Source of the DNA: DASRHT01 sp035293765
GTDB lineage: Bacteria; Chloroflexota; Ktedonobacteria; Ktedonobacterales; Ktedonobacteraceae
Direction of reading: 5' to 3'
Assembly: GCA_035293765.1 (NCBI GenBank)
Contig: DATGMF010000010.1
Span: forward strand, 1-64,000
DNA: 64,000 nucleotides
Every line of letters begins with the position of its first letter. The stretch's first letter is position 1. Shown in pieces: positions 40,873 through 50,146 of the stretch. The translations under genes were made by a program, and so were the position numbers. Under the pieces are notes generated by a model, which was given only the letters and a program-made list of their open reading frames with translations, had not been told where the DNA came from and ran no database searches.

Positions 40873-42764
40873 TAGAACTGCCTATGCAACATGTGATCAC
40901 TGACGATCTTGAGGCTCTGCTGGCAACCTTACCGCCAGACATCCACGACGCGGTCAATCGGCTAGAGAACCGAAGCGAACTGCTGGAGATCGTGATGGAC
41001 CTCGGGCGACTTGCCGAGGGCCGCTTCCCAGATGGGGAGGTGATCCTGAGTACCCAGCCAGTGACCTACGCCGACATCGAATACGTGGTCGAGCGGATTG
41101 GCGCTTTTGGCGACGATAACCGCGCTGGTATCGAGCGAACGCTGCACCGTATTAGCGCGTTACGCAACAGAAAGGGGAAAATCGTCGGCTTGACCTGCCG
41201 TATCGGTCGAGCGGTGCTTGGCAGTATTGCCCTGATCCGAGATATTGTTGACCAGGGCCAATCCATCTTGATTCTTGGTCGCCCAGGTGTGGGAAAAACC
41301 ACCCTGCTGCGTGAAATAGCTCGCGTCCTCGCGGACGAAGCCAATAAACGGGTGGTGGTGGTTGATACCTCTAATGAGATTGCCGGCGATGGCGATATTC
41401 CTCATCCCGGCATTGGACGCGCGCGCCGCATGCAGGTTGCGCGGACGGCGGAACAACATGCGGTGATGATCGAAGCGGTCGAAAACCATATGCCACAGGT
41501 GATCGTGATTGACGAGATTGGGACGGAATTGGAGGCCGCGGCGGCCCGCACCATTGCGGAACGCGGCGTACAACTGGTGGCGACGGCTCACGGCAATTCG
41601 CTGGGCAACTTACTGGTCAATCCGACACTTTCAGACCTGGTGGGCGGCATCCAGACCGTCACGCTGGGCGACGAGGAGGCGCGGCGACGCCATACGCAGA
41701 AGAGTATTCAGGAGCGCAAATCTCCTCCTACCTTCGATGTGGTGGTCGAGCAGCAGAGCTGGGAAGAGGTGACCGTCCATCGCGACGTTGCCGACACGGT
41801 GGATAGCATGCTGCGCGGACAGCCCATCGTCGCGGAGGAGCGCACGCGCGACGAGGAAACCGGTCAGGTCTCGATGCGCCGCATCACGGTCGGCGGCGTC
41901 GAGCTGCCAGGCTGGGGAACGGGCGGCTCCTCTTCGTTTGGGGCGCGCCAGGGGTTCACCGCGAATATGTTTGAGCGGGGCGAGCGCAACCCCTCCGGGA
42001 GCTGGCGGCAGATTCGCCATATGGGAGCGCAGGAGACGCATCCCGAGAGCAAAGAACGCACTCGCAATCAGCCTCCAACCAGGCTGCCGTCTCCGCCAAT
42101 GAGGGCGCTGGCTCCTACCGGGACCGCGCCGGGCTATGTCGAGGCCCCCAGCACGCTGATCCCGGCGAACCGTCAGGTCATTCCTGAAGGAATCTACCAG
42201 GCAGCAGACAAAGAGCCTGCATTACATGCGCCTAAAACGTTGCGCATCTACCCGTTCGGCGTCAATCGGGACCGCCTGGCAGAATCCGCACGCCAGTTGC
42301 ATGTACCGATTGTGATCACAAAAAATGAAAACGATGCCGATGCTGTCATCACGCTGAAAAATTACTATCGCCGCCAGCCCGAAAGGTTGCAGCAGGCGGA
42401 ACAGGATGGCAGGCTGGTTATCATTCTCAAAAACAATACCATTGCGCAGATGCAGCACGCGCTGGCTCGCATCTTCGACATTCCGTCAATCCCTCCTGAT
42501 GAGGAGCAAACGGAACATGGTGGCGAAAACGATGATAACTCGCATGGCCTCCAATTCGATGATCCGACCAAACAAGCCTTGTTAGAGACGGAAGATGCCA
42601 TTCATCAGGTGCTCAATAAAGGTCTGACGACGGCGGAACTGGCACCCGCTAACGCCTACATCAGACGCTTGCAGCATCAGATGGCAACCCGCTATAATCT
42701 GGCCTCACGCAGCCGGGGAAAGGAACCACATCGTCGCGTGAAAATTTATCGCGACCGCAGCTAA
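40869..42764 (+). CDS. Ycf45-like AAA ATPase with C-terminal R3H domain
   Basis: 631 residues. An N-terminal helical part is followed by a RecA/SpoIIIAA-like ATPase: Walker A LGRPGVGKTTLLREIAR, Walker B VIVIDEIGTE and HGNSLGNLLVNP. A middle linker (about 330-450) is low-complexity and Pro/Arg-rich. The C-terminal part has ITLKNYYRRQ and LVIILKNNTIAQMQHAL as in Ycf45 proteins, then an R3H module (YIRRLQHQMATRYNL, EPHRRVKIY) that binds single-stranded nucleic acid. The start is GTG at 40869 overlapping the previous stop, or ATG at 40884. Role unknown; relatives are found in cyanobacteria and plastids. Confidence 0.8.
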   Translation: MIELPMQHVITDDLEALLATLPPDIHDAVNRLENRSELLEIVMDLGRLAEGRFPDGEVILSTQPVTYADIEYVVERIGAFGDDNRAGIERTLHRISALRNRKGKIVGLTCRIGRAVLGSIALIRDIVDQGQSILILGRPGVGKTTLLREIARVLADEANKRVVVVDTSNEIAGDGDIPHPGIGRARRMQVARTAEQHAVMIEAVENHMPQVIVIDEIGTELEAAAARTIAERGVQLVATAHGNSLGNLLVNPTLSDLVGGIQTVTLGDEEARRRHTQKSIQERKSPPTFDVVVEQQSWEEVTVHRDVADTVDSMLRGQPIVAEERTRDEETGQVSMRRITVGGVELPGWGTGGSSSFGARQGFTANMFERGERNPSGSWRQIRHMGAQETHPESKERTRNQPPTRLPSPPMRALAPTGTAPGYVEAPSTLIPANRQVIPEGIYQAADKEPALHAPKTLRIYPFGVNRDRLAESARQLHVPIVITKNENDADAVITLKNYYRRQPERLQQAEQDGRLVIILKNNTIAQMQHALARIFDIPSIPPDEEQTEHGGENDDNSHGLQFDDPTKQALLETEDAIHQVLNKGLTTAELAPANAYIRRLQHQMATRYNLASRSRGKEPHRRVKIYRDRS

Positions 42765-42771
42765 ACAAGAC

Positions 42772-42805
42772 GGTGCGAGGTCTGGCAAAGCCTCGCACCA
42801 TTTCA
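42772..42805 (+). terminator. Terminator hairpin after the R3H ATPase gene
   Basis: GGTGCGAGG (42772-42780) and CCTCGCACC (42791-42799) pair over 9 bp with a 10-nt loop, eight bases after the stop, followed by ATTTCATT. Confidence 0.65.
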
Positions 42806-42839
42806 TTACAGCTCTGAGCATAATATCATAACAGCTATG

Positions 42840-42945
42840 TGCTATAATCCACTTTAATAACACTTTGCAAGGAAGCAAGGGTGTTAGGTAGCCACGGCGC
42901 CCGTGGTCTCGTCCTATGAAGGACTGAAAGGAGTCGTAGCGCATC
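42840..42945 (+). promoter_or_regulatory. Hairpin-rich leader of the threonine ammonia-lyase gene
   Basis: After a TATAAT-like box (GCTATAATCC near 42842) come three consecutive small stems: AACAC(T)TTGC...GCAAGGGTGTT, CCACG/CGTGG around GCGCC, and GTCCT/AGGAC around ATGA. AAAGGAG then precedes the ATG. It does not match a riboswitch class I know; a structured 5' UTR is plausible. Confidence 0.4.
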
Positions 42946-44241
42946 ATGCATATTATCGATGATAATTCAACTTTTGACGTCTCCACCCGCGAGACTCATA
43001 CGTCTGCTTATCCTCATCAACCTGTGACCATTGCTGATATCTGGAAAGCATATAAATATCTCAAGCCAATGATCCACCACACCCTGCTCGCGCCTTCGCA
43101 TACCCTCCAGACCATGACGGGCGCCGAGATCTATCTCAAGCACGAGAATATGCAGCGCGGAGGCTCGTTCAAGACTCGTGGCGCCGGCTATAAAATATCA
43201 CAGCTTTCCGCAGAACAGCGCCAGGCAGGCGTCATAGCGGCCTCGGCAGGCAACCATGCGCAGGGAGTAGCCATCGCGGCGGCGCAGCAGCACATCCCCT
43301 GCACTATCGTCATGCCGGAAAACGCTCCCCTGGCGAAGGTCACTGCCACTCAGCAATATGGCGCACAGGTAGAGTTGTACGGCATCACCTACGACGATGC
43401 TTATCAACGCTGTTGCGAGCTACAACAGCAATCTGGCGCGACCTTCGTACATGCCTTCGACGATCCCGATATCATCGCGGGTCAGGGCACGCTCGGCCTG
43501 GAGATGCTCAACGACTTGCCCGATGCCGACGCCATCGTCGTTCCCATCGGGGGGGGCGGCCTTATCTCCGGCATTGCTATCGCCGCACGCGCGCTCAAGC
43601 CCGACATTACCATTATCGGTGTGCAGGCGGAGGGCGCTGCCAGTTGCCGCGCATCGCTGAACGCCGGTACGTTACAAACACTGCCATCGATTATGACCAT
43701 TGCCGACGGCATCGCCGTCAAGCGCACAGGCGAGCTGACCTTCTCCATCATCCAACATTTAGTAGATGAAGTGGTCACAGTGGATGACGAGGCCATCATC
43801 AACGCGGTTCTGCTTTTGATGGAACGTACCAAAATCGTTGTGGAAGGGGCAGGAGCCGTCGGTCTGGCAGCCCTGTTAAGCGGGGTAATCAAGCTCAAAG
43901 GCAGAAAAGTACTCGTCCCCCTCACCGGAGGCAATATTGACATCAACCTCGCCGGGCGCTTTATCGAACACGGCTTAGCGGCAGCCGGTCGCTACTTCGT
44001 CATTCATACCCGCTTGAGCGACCGTCCGGGCGAGCTGATGCGCTTGCTCAGCGTCATCGCGGAGATGCGCATCAATGTGATAGACGTGCGCTACCAGCGC
44101 ATCTCCAATCGTTTGCCTATTATGCAGCGCGAAGAGACCATCACGCTGGAAACGCGAGATCGCGCCCAATGCGAAGAGTTGCTACAGCGCCTGCGCGCCG
44201 CTGGCTATATGGTGGAGGAAGCGCACTCGTTTGAGTATTAG
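42946..44241 (+). CDS. ilvA: Threonine ammonia-lyase
   Basis: The 431-residue PLP enzyme deaminates threonine to 2-oxobutyrate, the entry to isoleucine. The PLP Lys76 is in GGSFKTRGA; SAGNHAQGVAIAA, PENAPLAKV and the glycine-rich IGGGGLISG phosphate loop are seen. The C-terminal 90 residues (YFVIHTRLSDRPGELMRLLS) form an ACT domain typical of the shorter, single-ACT group (some called TdcB-like), implying allosteric control. The first 25 residues precede the fold. AAAGGAG lies 7 nt upstream. Confidence 0.9.
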   Translation: MHIIDDNSTFDVSTRETHTSAYPHQPVTIADIWKAYKYLKPMIHHTLLAPSHTLQTMTGAEIYLKHENMQRGGSFKTRGAGYKISQLSAEQRQAGVIAASAGNHAQGVAIAAAQQHIPCTIVMPENAPLAKVTATQQYGAQVELYGITYDDAYQRCCELQQQSGATFVHAFDDPDIIAGQGTLGLEMLNDLPDADAIVVPIGGGGLISGIAIAARALKPDITIIGVQAEGAASCRASLNAGTLQTLPSIMTIADGIAVKRTGELTFSIIQHLVDEVVTVDDEAIINAVLLLMERTKIVVEGAGAVGLAALLSGVIKLKGRKVLVPLTGGNIDINLAGRFIEHGLAAAGRYFVIHTRLSDRPGELMRLLSVIAEMRINVIDVRYQRISNRLPIMQREETITLETRDRAQCEELLQRLRAAGYMVEEAHSFEY

Positions 44242-44285
44242 CGGATAAAATAGCAAAATCGCTCTACTTTCACCGTTGAAATGCG

Positions 44286-44750
44286 CTAAACCGGCTCGAC
44301 CCGCAACAACACATCGCCCTTCTGCACAACATCGCCATTTTTGCCGACCAGAGCGATGACGCGGCCCGTGACCTCCGCCATGACCTCGTTAAAAACCTTC
44401 ATCGACTCGATCAGGGCCACGACCTGTCCGGTCTGGACGACATCGCCGATGTTAACAAATGGAGGCGTTGAGGGCGAGGCCGCGGCATAATAAACGCCCG
44501 TCAGAGGGGCAATGATTGGCACGCCTTGCGGTTCTGGTCGTCCTTTACGGGCCGTGGGCATCTCGGAGCCAGTAATGCCCACCGTCATCAACTGCTCGGC
44601 GGCAGCGGTTATCACTATCCCCGGATTGCGCCGGATGACGATCTCCGTGCCACCCTCAATCAGTTCCAACTCTCCAATGGTGCTACCCTCAAGGATGCTG
44701 ATAAGCTCCTCGACTCGCTCTAGCCAGGGTGCGCTCTTCTGTATACTCAT
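44286..44750 (-). CDS. accB: Biotin carboxyl carrier protein (AccB)
   Basis: 154 residues. The N-terminal helix (ERVEELISILEGSTIGELEL) is followed by a variable linker and a C-terminal biotinyl domain with PFVNIGDVVQTGQVVALIE and Lys118 in ESMKVFNEV, the biotin site. It carries the carboxyl group in acetyl-CoA carboxylase. It lies 6 nt downstream of fabF, so it is probably translationally coupled; no strong ribosome site is visible. The accC gene is in the same cluster. Confidence 0.93.
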   Translation of the reverse strand: MSIQKSAPWLERVEELISILEGSTIGELELIEGGTEIVIRRNPGIVITAAAEQLMTVGITGSEMPTARKGRPEPQGVPIIAPLTGVYYAAASPSTPPFVNIGDVVQTGQVVALIESMKVFNEVMAEVTGRVIALVGKNGDVVQKGDVLLRVEPV

Positions 44751-44756
44751 GCTGCA

Positions 44757-45995
44757 CTACTCTTCATATCGTTTGAATATCAGGCAGGTGTTATGACCAC
44801 CAAAGCCCATCGAATTCGATAAAGCAACATTCACCGTTGCGTGACGAGCCTCATTTGGTACGTAATCGAGATCGCATTCAGGGTCGGGATTATGTAGATT
44901 GATCGTTGGCGGGATAATACCCGTCAGAATGGTTTGCAATGAGATGACGGCCTCGACAGCTCCAGCCGCGCCAAGCGTGTGACCAAGCATCGATTTGGTA
45001 GAGCTGATCGCCACACGATAGGCATGCTCGCCGAAGCAATCCTTAATCGCCTGTGTTTCCGTGCGGTCGTTAGGAGGAGTTGATGTGCCATGAGCATTAA
45101 TGTAATCGATCTGCTCGGGGCGCAAATTTGCCTTTTGCAGCGCACGACGCATAGCACGCACCAGTCCCGTCCCCTTAGGCGCGGGCTCGGTCACATGGTA
45201 GGCATCGGCGGTACTGCCATAGCCAACCAGCTCCGCCAGGATCTTCGCGCCGCGTGCTTTAGCAAATTCCAGGTCCTCCAGGATCAACATAGCAGACCCT
45301 TCACCCATCACGAAGCCATCACGGAGAGCATCAAAGGGACGACTGGCCCCTTGAGGATCATCGTTGCGCCGTGAAAGGGCATGCATATTATCGAAAGCGG
45401 CCATTGCGATGGGGGTAATGGCTTTCTCAGAGCCGCCTGCTATCATCACTTTGGCATCGCCGCGGCGGATCGTCTCCCATGCCTCACCGATAGTATTGCC
45501 GCTGGTCGCACAGGCTGAGACCGCCGCCCAGTTGGGTCCCCTGGCTCCGGTCAAGATCGAGATCACGCCGGGAGCGCCATCAACGATCATCATGCTAATA
45601 AAAAATGGGCTGATGCGGCCTGGCCCCTTCTCATAGAGCACCCTGAACTGTTCGTGCAATGTTGTGAGGCCACCAATACCACTACCGGCGTAGACGCCCA
45701 CATCATCTGCAATATCGTCTGTAATCTGCAAATTCGCCTGTTGGAGAGCTTGCTTCGTGGTAGCAATGGCGAGATGTTCATAGGGATCGTTGCGCCGTAT
45801 CTCTTTAGGGTCCATGTAGAGCGCGGGATCAAAATCTTTGATCTGGGCGCCAAAGTGAACCCGGTACTGGCTGGTATCGTACGAAGTAATCTCGTTCACA
45901 CCAGACTTACCCTGGCAAAGCGCCTCCCATGTGGTCGCAAGGTCATTGCCCAACGAGGTAACCAGTCCCAATCCGGTTACAACTACGCGAGACAT
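44757..45995 (-). CDS. fabF: Beta-ketoacyl-ACP synthase II (FabF)
   Basis: 412 residues. The thiolase-type condensing enzyme has Cys162 in VSACATSGN (slightly changed from the usual TACATG), His in INAHGTSTPPND and His in SMLGHTLGAAG, the Cys-His-His triad. GFVMGEGSAMLILED and NSMGFGGHNTCLIF are also typical. It extends acyl-ACP chains in fatty acid synthesis. AGGAGG precedes the ATG by about 5 nt. It sits between accC and accB in one minus-strand cluster. Confidence 0.93.
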   Translation of the reverse strand: MSRVVVTGLGLVTSLGNDLATTWEALCQGKSGVNEITSYDTSQYRVHFGAQIKDFDPALYMDPKEIRRNDPYEHLAIATTKQALQQANLQITDDIADDVGVYAGSGIGGLTTLHEQFRVLYEKGPGRISPFFISMMIVDGAPGVISILTGARGPNWAAVSACATSGNTIGEAWETIRRGDAKVMIAGGSEKAITPIAMAAFDNMHALSRRNDDPQGASRPFDALRDGFVMGEGSAMLILEDLEFAKARGAKILAELVGYGSTADAYHVTEPAPKGTGLVRAMRRALQKANLRPEQIDYINAHGTSTPPNDRTETQAIKDCFGEHAYRVAISSTKSMLGHTLGAAGAVEAVISLQTILTGIIPPTINLHNPDPECDLDYVPNEARHATVNVALSNSMGFGGHNTCLIFKRYEE

Positions 45996-46064
45996 AAAGT
46001 CACCTCCTGATATCCTTCAAATGCCTACGTTTTATTTGATATATTCAGCGCGTCCAGTCATCAT

Positions 46065-47414
46065 CTACACACCCAGAGCCGCAGCTTCTTCCTGTATAAA
46101 ACGAGTATAGGTATCGCCGCTAACGAAACCGGGATGTTTGAGCAAACGCTGGTGGAACGGTATCGTCGTCGTGATCCCTTCAATGACATACTCATCCAGC
46201 GCGCGCTGCATGCGCGAGATGGCCTCATCGCGATTATCAGCCCAGACAATGAGCTTGGACAGCAGTGAATCGTAATGCGGCGGAACCTCGTAGCCGGGGA
46301 AAAGATGGCTATCCACCCGCACGCCTGGTCCGCCCGGCGGCAAATATTGCTCTATCGTGCCGGTCTGGGGGCGGAAGTCGGCCTCGGAATCTTCCGCGGT
46401 GATGCGACATTCGATAGCATGACCCCGCAATTGGATATCCTGCTGGCGGAGCCGCAGGGGCAGGTTAGCCGCGATCCGTATCTGCTCTTTAACGAGATCA
46501 AGCCCGGTAACCATTTCCGTCACAGGATGCTCGACCTGCAAGCGCGTGTTCATCTCCATAAAATAATAGCGATTTTGCTCATCTACCAGAAATTCGAGCG
46601 TGCCCGCGTTACGATAGCCCACCGCCTGCACCGCCTGGATCGCCTTCATCCCAATCTCATTCGCCAGTTTACGCGACAGCAACGGGCTGGGCGCCTCCTC
46701 CAACACTTTCTGGTTGCGGCGCTGGCAGGAGCAATTGCGTTCCCCCAGGTGCAGGCCATTGCCATAATTATCAACCAGCACCTGAATCTCAATGTGGCGC
46801 GCGCGCTCCACGTAGCGTTCGAGATAGATGCCATCATCACGAAAAGCCTCGCGTACTTCATTTTGCGCCACAGTAAAGACACGTTCAAATTCTTCCTGGC
46901 TCCTCACCAGGCGAATACCACGCCCGCCGCCTCCGGCCACCGCTTTGAGCATCAGCGGAAAGCCGACTTCTCCGACAACTTCCTGTGCCTCAGCCAACGT
47001 GCGTAAAACGGGCGTGCCTGAGAGCGTTGGCAGCCCCGCTTTCTCCATTGCTTCGCGAGCCGACACTTTATCGCCCATCACCGACATAACCTTATCGGAG
47101 GGGCCAATAAAAGTAATATTGACGTCTTTACAGATTTCGGCGAAGCTGGTATTCTCGGAGAGAAAGCCATACCCTGGATGAATGGCTTCCGCATTAGAAA
47201 TAAGGGCGGCGCTAATAATATTGGGAATATTTAAATAACTTTTGCCGCTGGACCCCGGCCCGATACATATGCGTTCGTCGGCCATGCGTACCGGGAGCGA
47301 GTTGCGATCAGCTTCCGAGTGGGCAATCACGCTGCGAATGCCCATCTCGCGGCAAGCTCGAATGACGCGCAACGCGATTTCACCACGATTGGCAATCAAA
47401 ATCCTACTAAACAT
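46065..47414 (-). CDS. accC: Biotin carboxylase (AccC)
   Basis: The 449-residue ATP-grasp enzyme carboxylates biotin on AccB. RILIANRGEIALRVIRACRE at the start, HPGYGFLSEN, VAGGGGRGIRLV (ATP loop), GERNCSCQRRNQKVLEEAP (bicarbonate/biotin region), YFMEMNTRLQVEHPVTEMV and AIECRITAED are all present. Length matches E. coli AccC. First gene of the accC-fabF-accB cluster; the carboxyltransferase genes accAD are not in this window. The first codons follow an AT-rich divergent region. Confidence 0.95.
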   Translation of the reverse strand: MFSRILIANRGEIALRVIRACREMGIRSVIAHSEADRNSLPVRMADERICIGPGSSGKSYLNIPNIISAALISNAEAIHPGYGFLSENTSFAEICKDVNITFIGPSDKVMSVMGDKVSAREAMEKAGLPTLSGTPVLRTLAEAQEVVGEVGFPLMLKAVAGGGGRGIRLVRSQEEFERVFTVAQNEVREAFRDDGIYLERYVERARHIEIQVLVDNYGNGLHLGERNCSCQRRNQKVLEEAPSPLLSRKLANEIGMKAIQAVQAVGYRNAGTLEFLVDEQNRYYFMEMNTRLQVEHPVTEMVTGLDLVKEQIRIAANLPLRLRQQDIQLRGHAIECRITAEDSEADFRPQTGTIEQYLPPGGPGVRVDSHLFPGYEVPPHYDSLLSKLIVWADNRDEAISRMQRALDEYVIEGITTTIPFHQRLLKHPGFVSGDTYTRFIQEEAAALGV

Positions 47415-47621
47415 TATTTTCTAGGCAAAGCTAGCGCCTTGCTATACTCCTCTCGCCATCTGCCCTTATGAGGGGTGTTGTTACGCAAATTATATCACAA
47501 TGGTAAAGACGCATGATAAAATTTTGATTCGGTCCAACAGCGTCATAATCAGTAGAGTTTATACTCATTTTTTATTATAATAACAGCTAATCGTTCTTAT
47601 CTTTAAAAGGAGAAAAAATAT

Positions 47622-48677
47622 ATGATCTGCCCCTCTTGTGGCTCACAGCTTCCTTCAGAAGCAAGCTTCTGTTCTAATTGCGGCACCACTATAAGCACTA
47701 ATGAATCGTTGCGCGATGAACCTCTTATCCTGTATACGGGCGCGCAACCACCTGTGGCACCTCCGAACGCAGCTCCGCCTCCCTACCCTCCTTATCCTCC
47801 CTATCTATACCCAATGCCGCCGCAGGATGCCTATCCTGCTCCAGGTCCACAGCCAGCGCCGTCGCCACCAGGAAAGAGTAGAGCGGGTCTTACTATTGGC
47901 ATTGTGATATCATTGTTTGTCCTTATTGGCGCCAGTGGCTGCGTTTACTTCGGCCTGGCATTTAGAAATCTTATGACAACGACTATAAACAACGTCGATG
48001 CCACAGCCACAGCCAGCAGCGCCAGTCCTACCCCAATAACCGATACCACAACTCCCACCCCGACGGTGCCGCTCTCCACGCAACCCAATCCCTACGCTCC
48101 GTTTACCGGCAATGTCGTTCTGGACGATCCGATGAGTGATAACTCGCGGGGAAACCAGTGGATCGAAGGAAGCGCCACGGGAAGTTGCCAATTTACCGGC
48201 AATGCCTACCATGTTACGATACTGGGGACAGCCGACCCGATTACAGAGAGCTGTCCCGCGAATAATACCAGTTTTAGCAACCTTGCCTTTCAAGTAGAAA
48301 TGACGATTATCAAAGGTCACGCCGGCGGAATCACTTTTCGCAATATCAAGAGCTCGCAATCCTATTACTTTTATATTACCGTTGCTGGCAACTATGGCCT
48401 CACCGTTTTTTCGTTAAGCAGCACCGATCAGTCAGTTGGCAACAGCTTAAAAAGCGGCTTTAGCGCGGCGATTCACACGGGGCTGGGACAGACCAATCTT
48501 CTCGCGGCAGTAGCGCGCGGCAACACCATCGATCTTTACGTAAATAAAACGCAGGTCGGCAGCGTGGTTGATAGCACTTATACTACCGGTCGCATCGGCG
48601 TGGCCGCTCACATAACCGCCAGCACCCGCATTGATACCGATGTGATGTTTAAAAACGCCAGGGTATGGGAGCTGTAG
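47622..48677 (+). CDS. Zinc-ribbon membrane protein with LamG/DUF1080-like outer domain
   Basis: The 351-residue protein starts with a zinc ribbon (MICPSCGSQL, FCSNCGT), then a Pro/Tyr-rich linker (PPYPPYPPYLYPMPP), one TM helix (AGLTIGIVISLFVLIGASGC) and a Thr/Pro-rich spacer. From about residue 165 an outer beta domain follows (VVLDDPMSDNSRGNQW, GGITFRNIKSSQSYYFYI, NTIDLYVNKTQVGSVVD, GRIGVAAH), the pattern of concanavalin-like domains of the DUF1080/LamG type that often bind sugars. AAAAGGAG lies upstream. Similar architecture to the gene at 392-1675. No enzyme motif. Confidence 0.7.
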   Translation: MICPSCGSQLPSEASFCSNCGTTISTNESLRDEPLILYTGAQPPVAPPNAAPPPYPPYPPYLYPMPPQDAYPAPGPQPAPSPPGKSRAGLTIGIVISLFVLIGASGCVYFGLAFRNLMTTTINNVDATATASSASPTPITDTTTPTPTVPLSTQPNPYAPFTGNVVLDDPMSDNSRGNQWIEGSATGSCQFTGNAYHVTILGTADPITESCPANNTSFSNLAFQVEMTIIKGHAGGITFRNIKSSQSYYFYITVAGNYGLTVFSLSSTDQSVGNSLKSGFSAAIHTGLGQTNLLAAVARGNTIDLYVNKTQVGSVVDSTYTTGRIGVAAHITASTRIDTDVMFKNARVWEL

Positions 48678-48715
48678 AATTTCAAAGCGTTTCATGTGAA
48701 ACGCAAGAGCTTAGA

Positions 48716-50023
48716 TTACTCATTCCCGCTCCCCATGAATCCTGCCAGTTGCAAGGCAAGATCATGGGGGATAATTTTGTATTTCAGCTTCAGGGCGATG
48801 ATGCGCATCACAGAGGCATCGATCTGGCTCATAGCAATCTGCCCATTCTGGACTGCCTGGCGCAGGCCGAAGAGCATCGTCTGCGTCTCGGCCAGGCCAC
48901 GGGGGCCGAGCAATAAGTCTGTGCCGGCTTTGACCGCCATCACTGCTGCTTGCGACAGGGTGTAGGTATTGCTGATACCGCCCATCCAGAGCGTATCGCT
49001 AATAATGACGCCTTTGAAATTAAGGGTGTCACGCAACAGCCTGGTGACGACATTGGGCGAGAGAGAAGTGGGCAGGTTCAAATCGAGCTGTGGGTTGAGG
49101 ATGTGCGTCACCATCACCATAGGCACGATCCCCTCGTTAATCATCGTACGATATGGCACAAGATCGACAGCGTTTAGCGTGGCAAGGCTGCGATTCACCG
49201 TGGGTAGAGCGAGATGTGGGTCAAGATTGGCGCTGCCCAGGCCCGGAAAGTGTTTCAGGCAGCCAACGATGCCGCCATCGGTTAATCCTTTGAGGTAGGC
49301 CCGTCCCATATTAGTGACGAGGGTGGGATCAGCGCCGAAGGTGCGCTGGGGCAGGCCGGGATTTTTAGGATTGGTCAAAACATCGACAATTGGCATAAAA
49401 TTGACGTTCAGTCCCAATCCGGTCAGGTCGCTGGCAGCACTATGTCCTGCCGCATAAGCCTTTTGCGGATCATTAGTCACGCCGATAGCAGCTTCGGAGG
49501 GACGTTCGCCGGTGATAAGGCGCAGTTCGTTAACGATCCCGCCCTCGTAATCGGTACTGATAAAGAGGGGGATATGCGCTTTACTTTGCATCGCTTTATT
49601 AAGGGCAATCAATTGATCGCGCGTCTGAGCATTGCCGTTTTTGTTCTCGATCAACACGCCGCTAATATTATCACCCTGGATCATCTGCTGGAGGTCATTA
49701 TTGAAGGTGCCGGTATAGAATTCGGAAATGACCATCTGCCCAAGCTTTTGATCGAGCGTCAGATTATGCACCATACGAGCCACCAGCACATCATCGGAGG
49801 GTGGCGGCTGAGTCGGTACGGCGGTAGCTGCTGTGGACCGCGTGACGGTGGGAGGTATGGCAGAAGTGGTCGTTGACGAGCAGCTTGTGACGATAAAAAG
49901 CAGTCCGCAAAAGAAAGCGATCAATCGCGATGGGTGGCTGAAGGCAACCGTATAGCTGGACGCTCGTTTTTTATCGTGAGTGGGAAATACATCCCGTCCA
50001 ATTTTACGCTTATCGTTCATCAT
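48716..50023 (-). CDS. NagZ-like family 3 glycoside hydrolase, lipoprotein
   Basis: The 435-residue protein has a hydrophobic signal and lipobox (LLFIVTSCSS, Cys48), so it is probably anchored outside the membrane. The GH3 beta-N-acetylhexosaminidase fold is shown by FISTDYEGGIVNEL, DLTGLGLNVNFMPIVDV, RTFGADP, KHFPGLGSANLDPHLALP (the Asp-His dyad kept as DPH) and the nucleophile Asp in GVIISDTLWMGG. Likely removes terminal GlcNAc in wall recycling; substrate inferred. Two start ATGs are adjacent. Confidence 0.85.
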   Translation of the reverse strand: MMNDKRKIGRDVFPTHDKKRASSYTVAFSHPSRLIAFFCGLLFIVTSCSSTTTSAIPPTVTRSTAATAVPTQPPPSDDVLVARMVHNLTLDQKLGQMVISEFYTGTFNNDLQQMIQGDNISGVLIENKNGNAQTRDQLIALNKAMQSKAHIPLFISTDYEGGIVNELRLITGERPSEAAIGVTNDPQKAYAAGHSAASDLTGLGLNVNFMPIVDVLTNPKNPGLPQRTFGADPTLVTNMGRAYLKGLTDGGIVGCLKHFPGLGSANLDPHLALPTVNRSLATLNAVDLVPYRTMINEGIVPMVMVTHILNPQLDLNLPTSLSPNVVTRLLRDTLNFKGVIISDTLWMGGISNTYTLSQAAVMAVKAGTDLLLGPRGLAETQTMLFGLRQAVQNGQIAMSQIDASVMRIIALKLKYKIIPHDLALQLAGFMGSGNE

Positions 50024-50081
50024 TTCCCCCGTATCCCAGGCAATCTATCTCGGTTCGTCGTATTTTCGGCAAAATAAAGTA

Positions 50082-50121
50082 CACCTCTACATCATACAAC
50101 GATGTATGAGATGTAGAGGTG
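50082..50121 (-). terminator. Terminator of the acyl-CoA ligase gene
   Basis: CACCTCTACATC and GATGTAGAGGTG flank a small inner stem (ATAC/GTAT), 26 nt past the ligase stop on the minus strand, followed there by TACTTTATTTT. Confidence 0.7.
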
Positions 50122-50146
50122 CAATTTGCTGCTTTTTACCTAAAAG

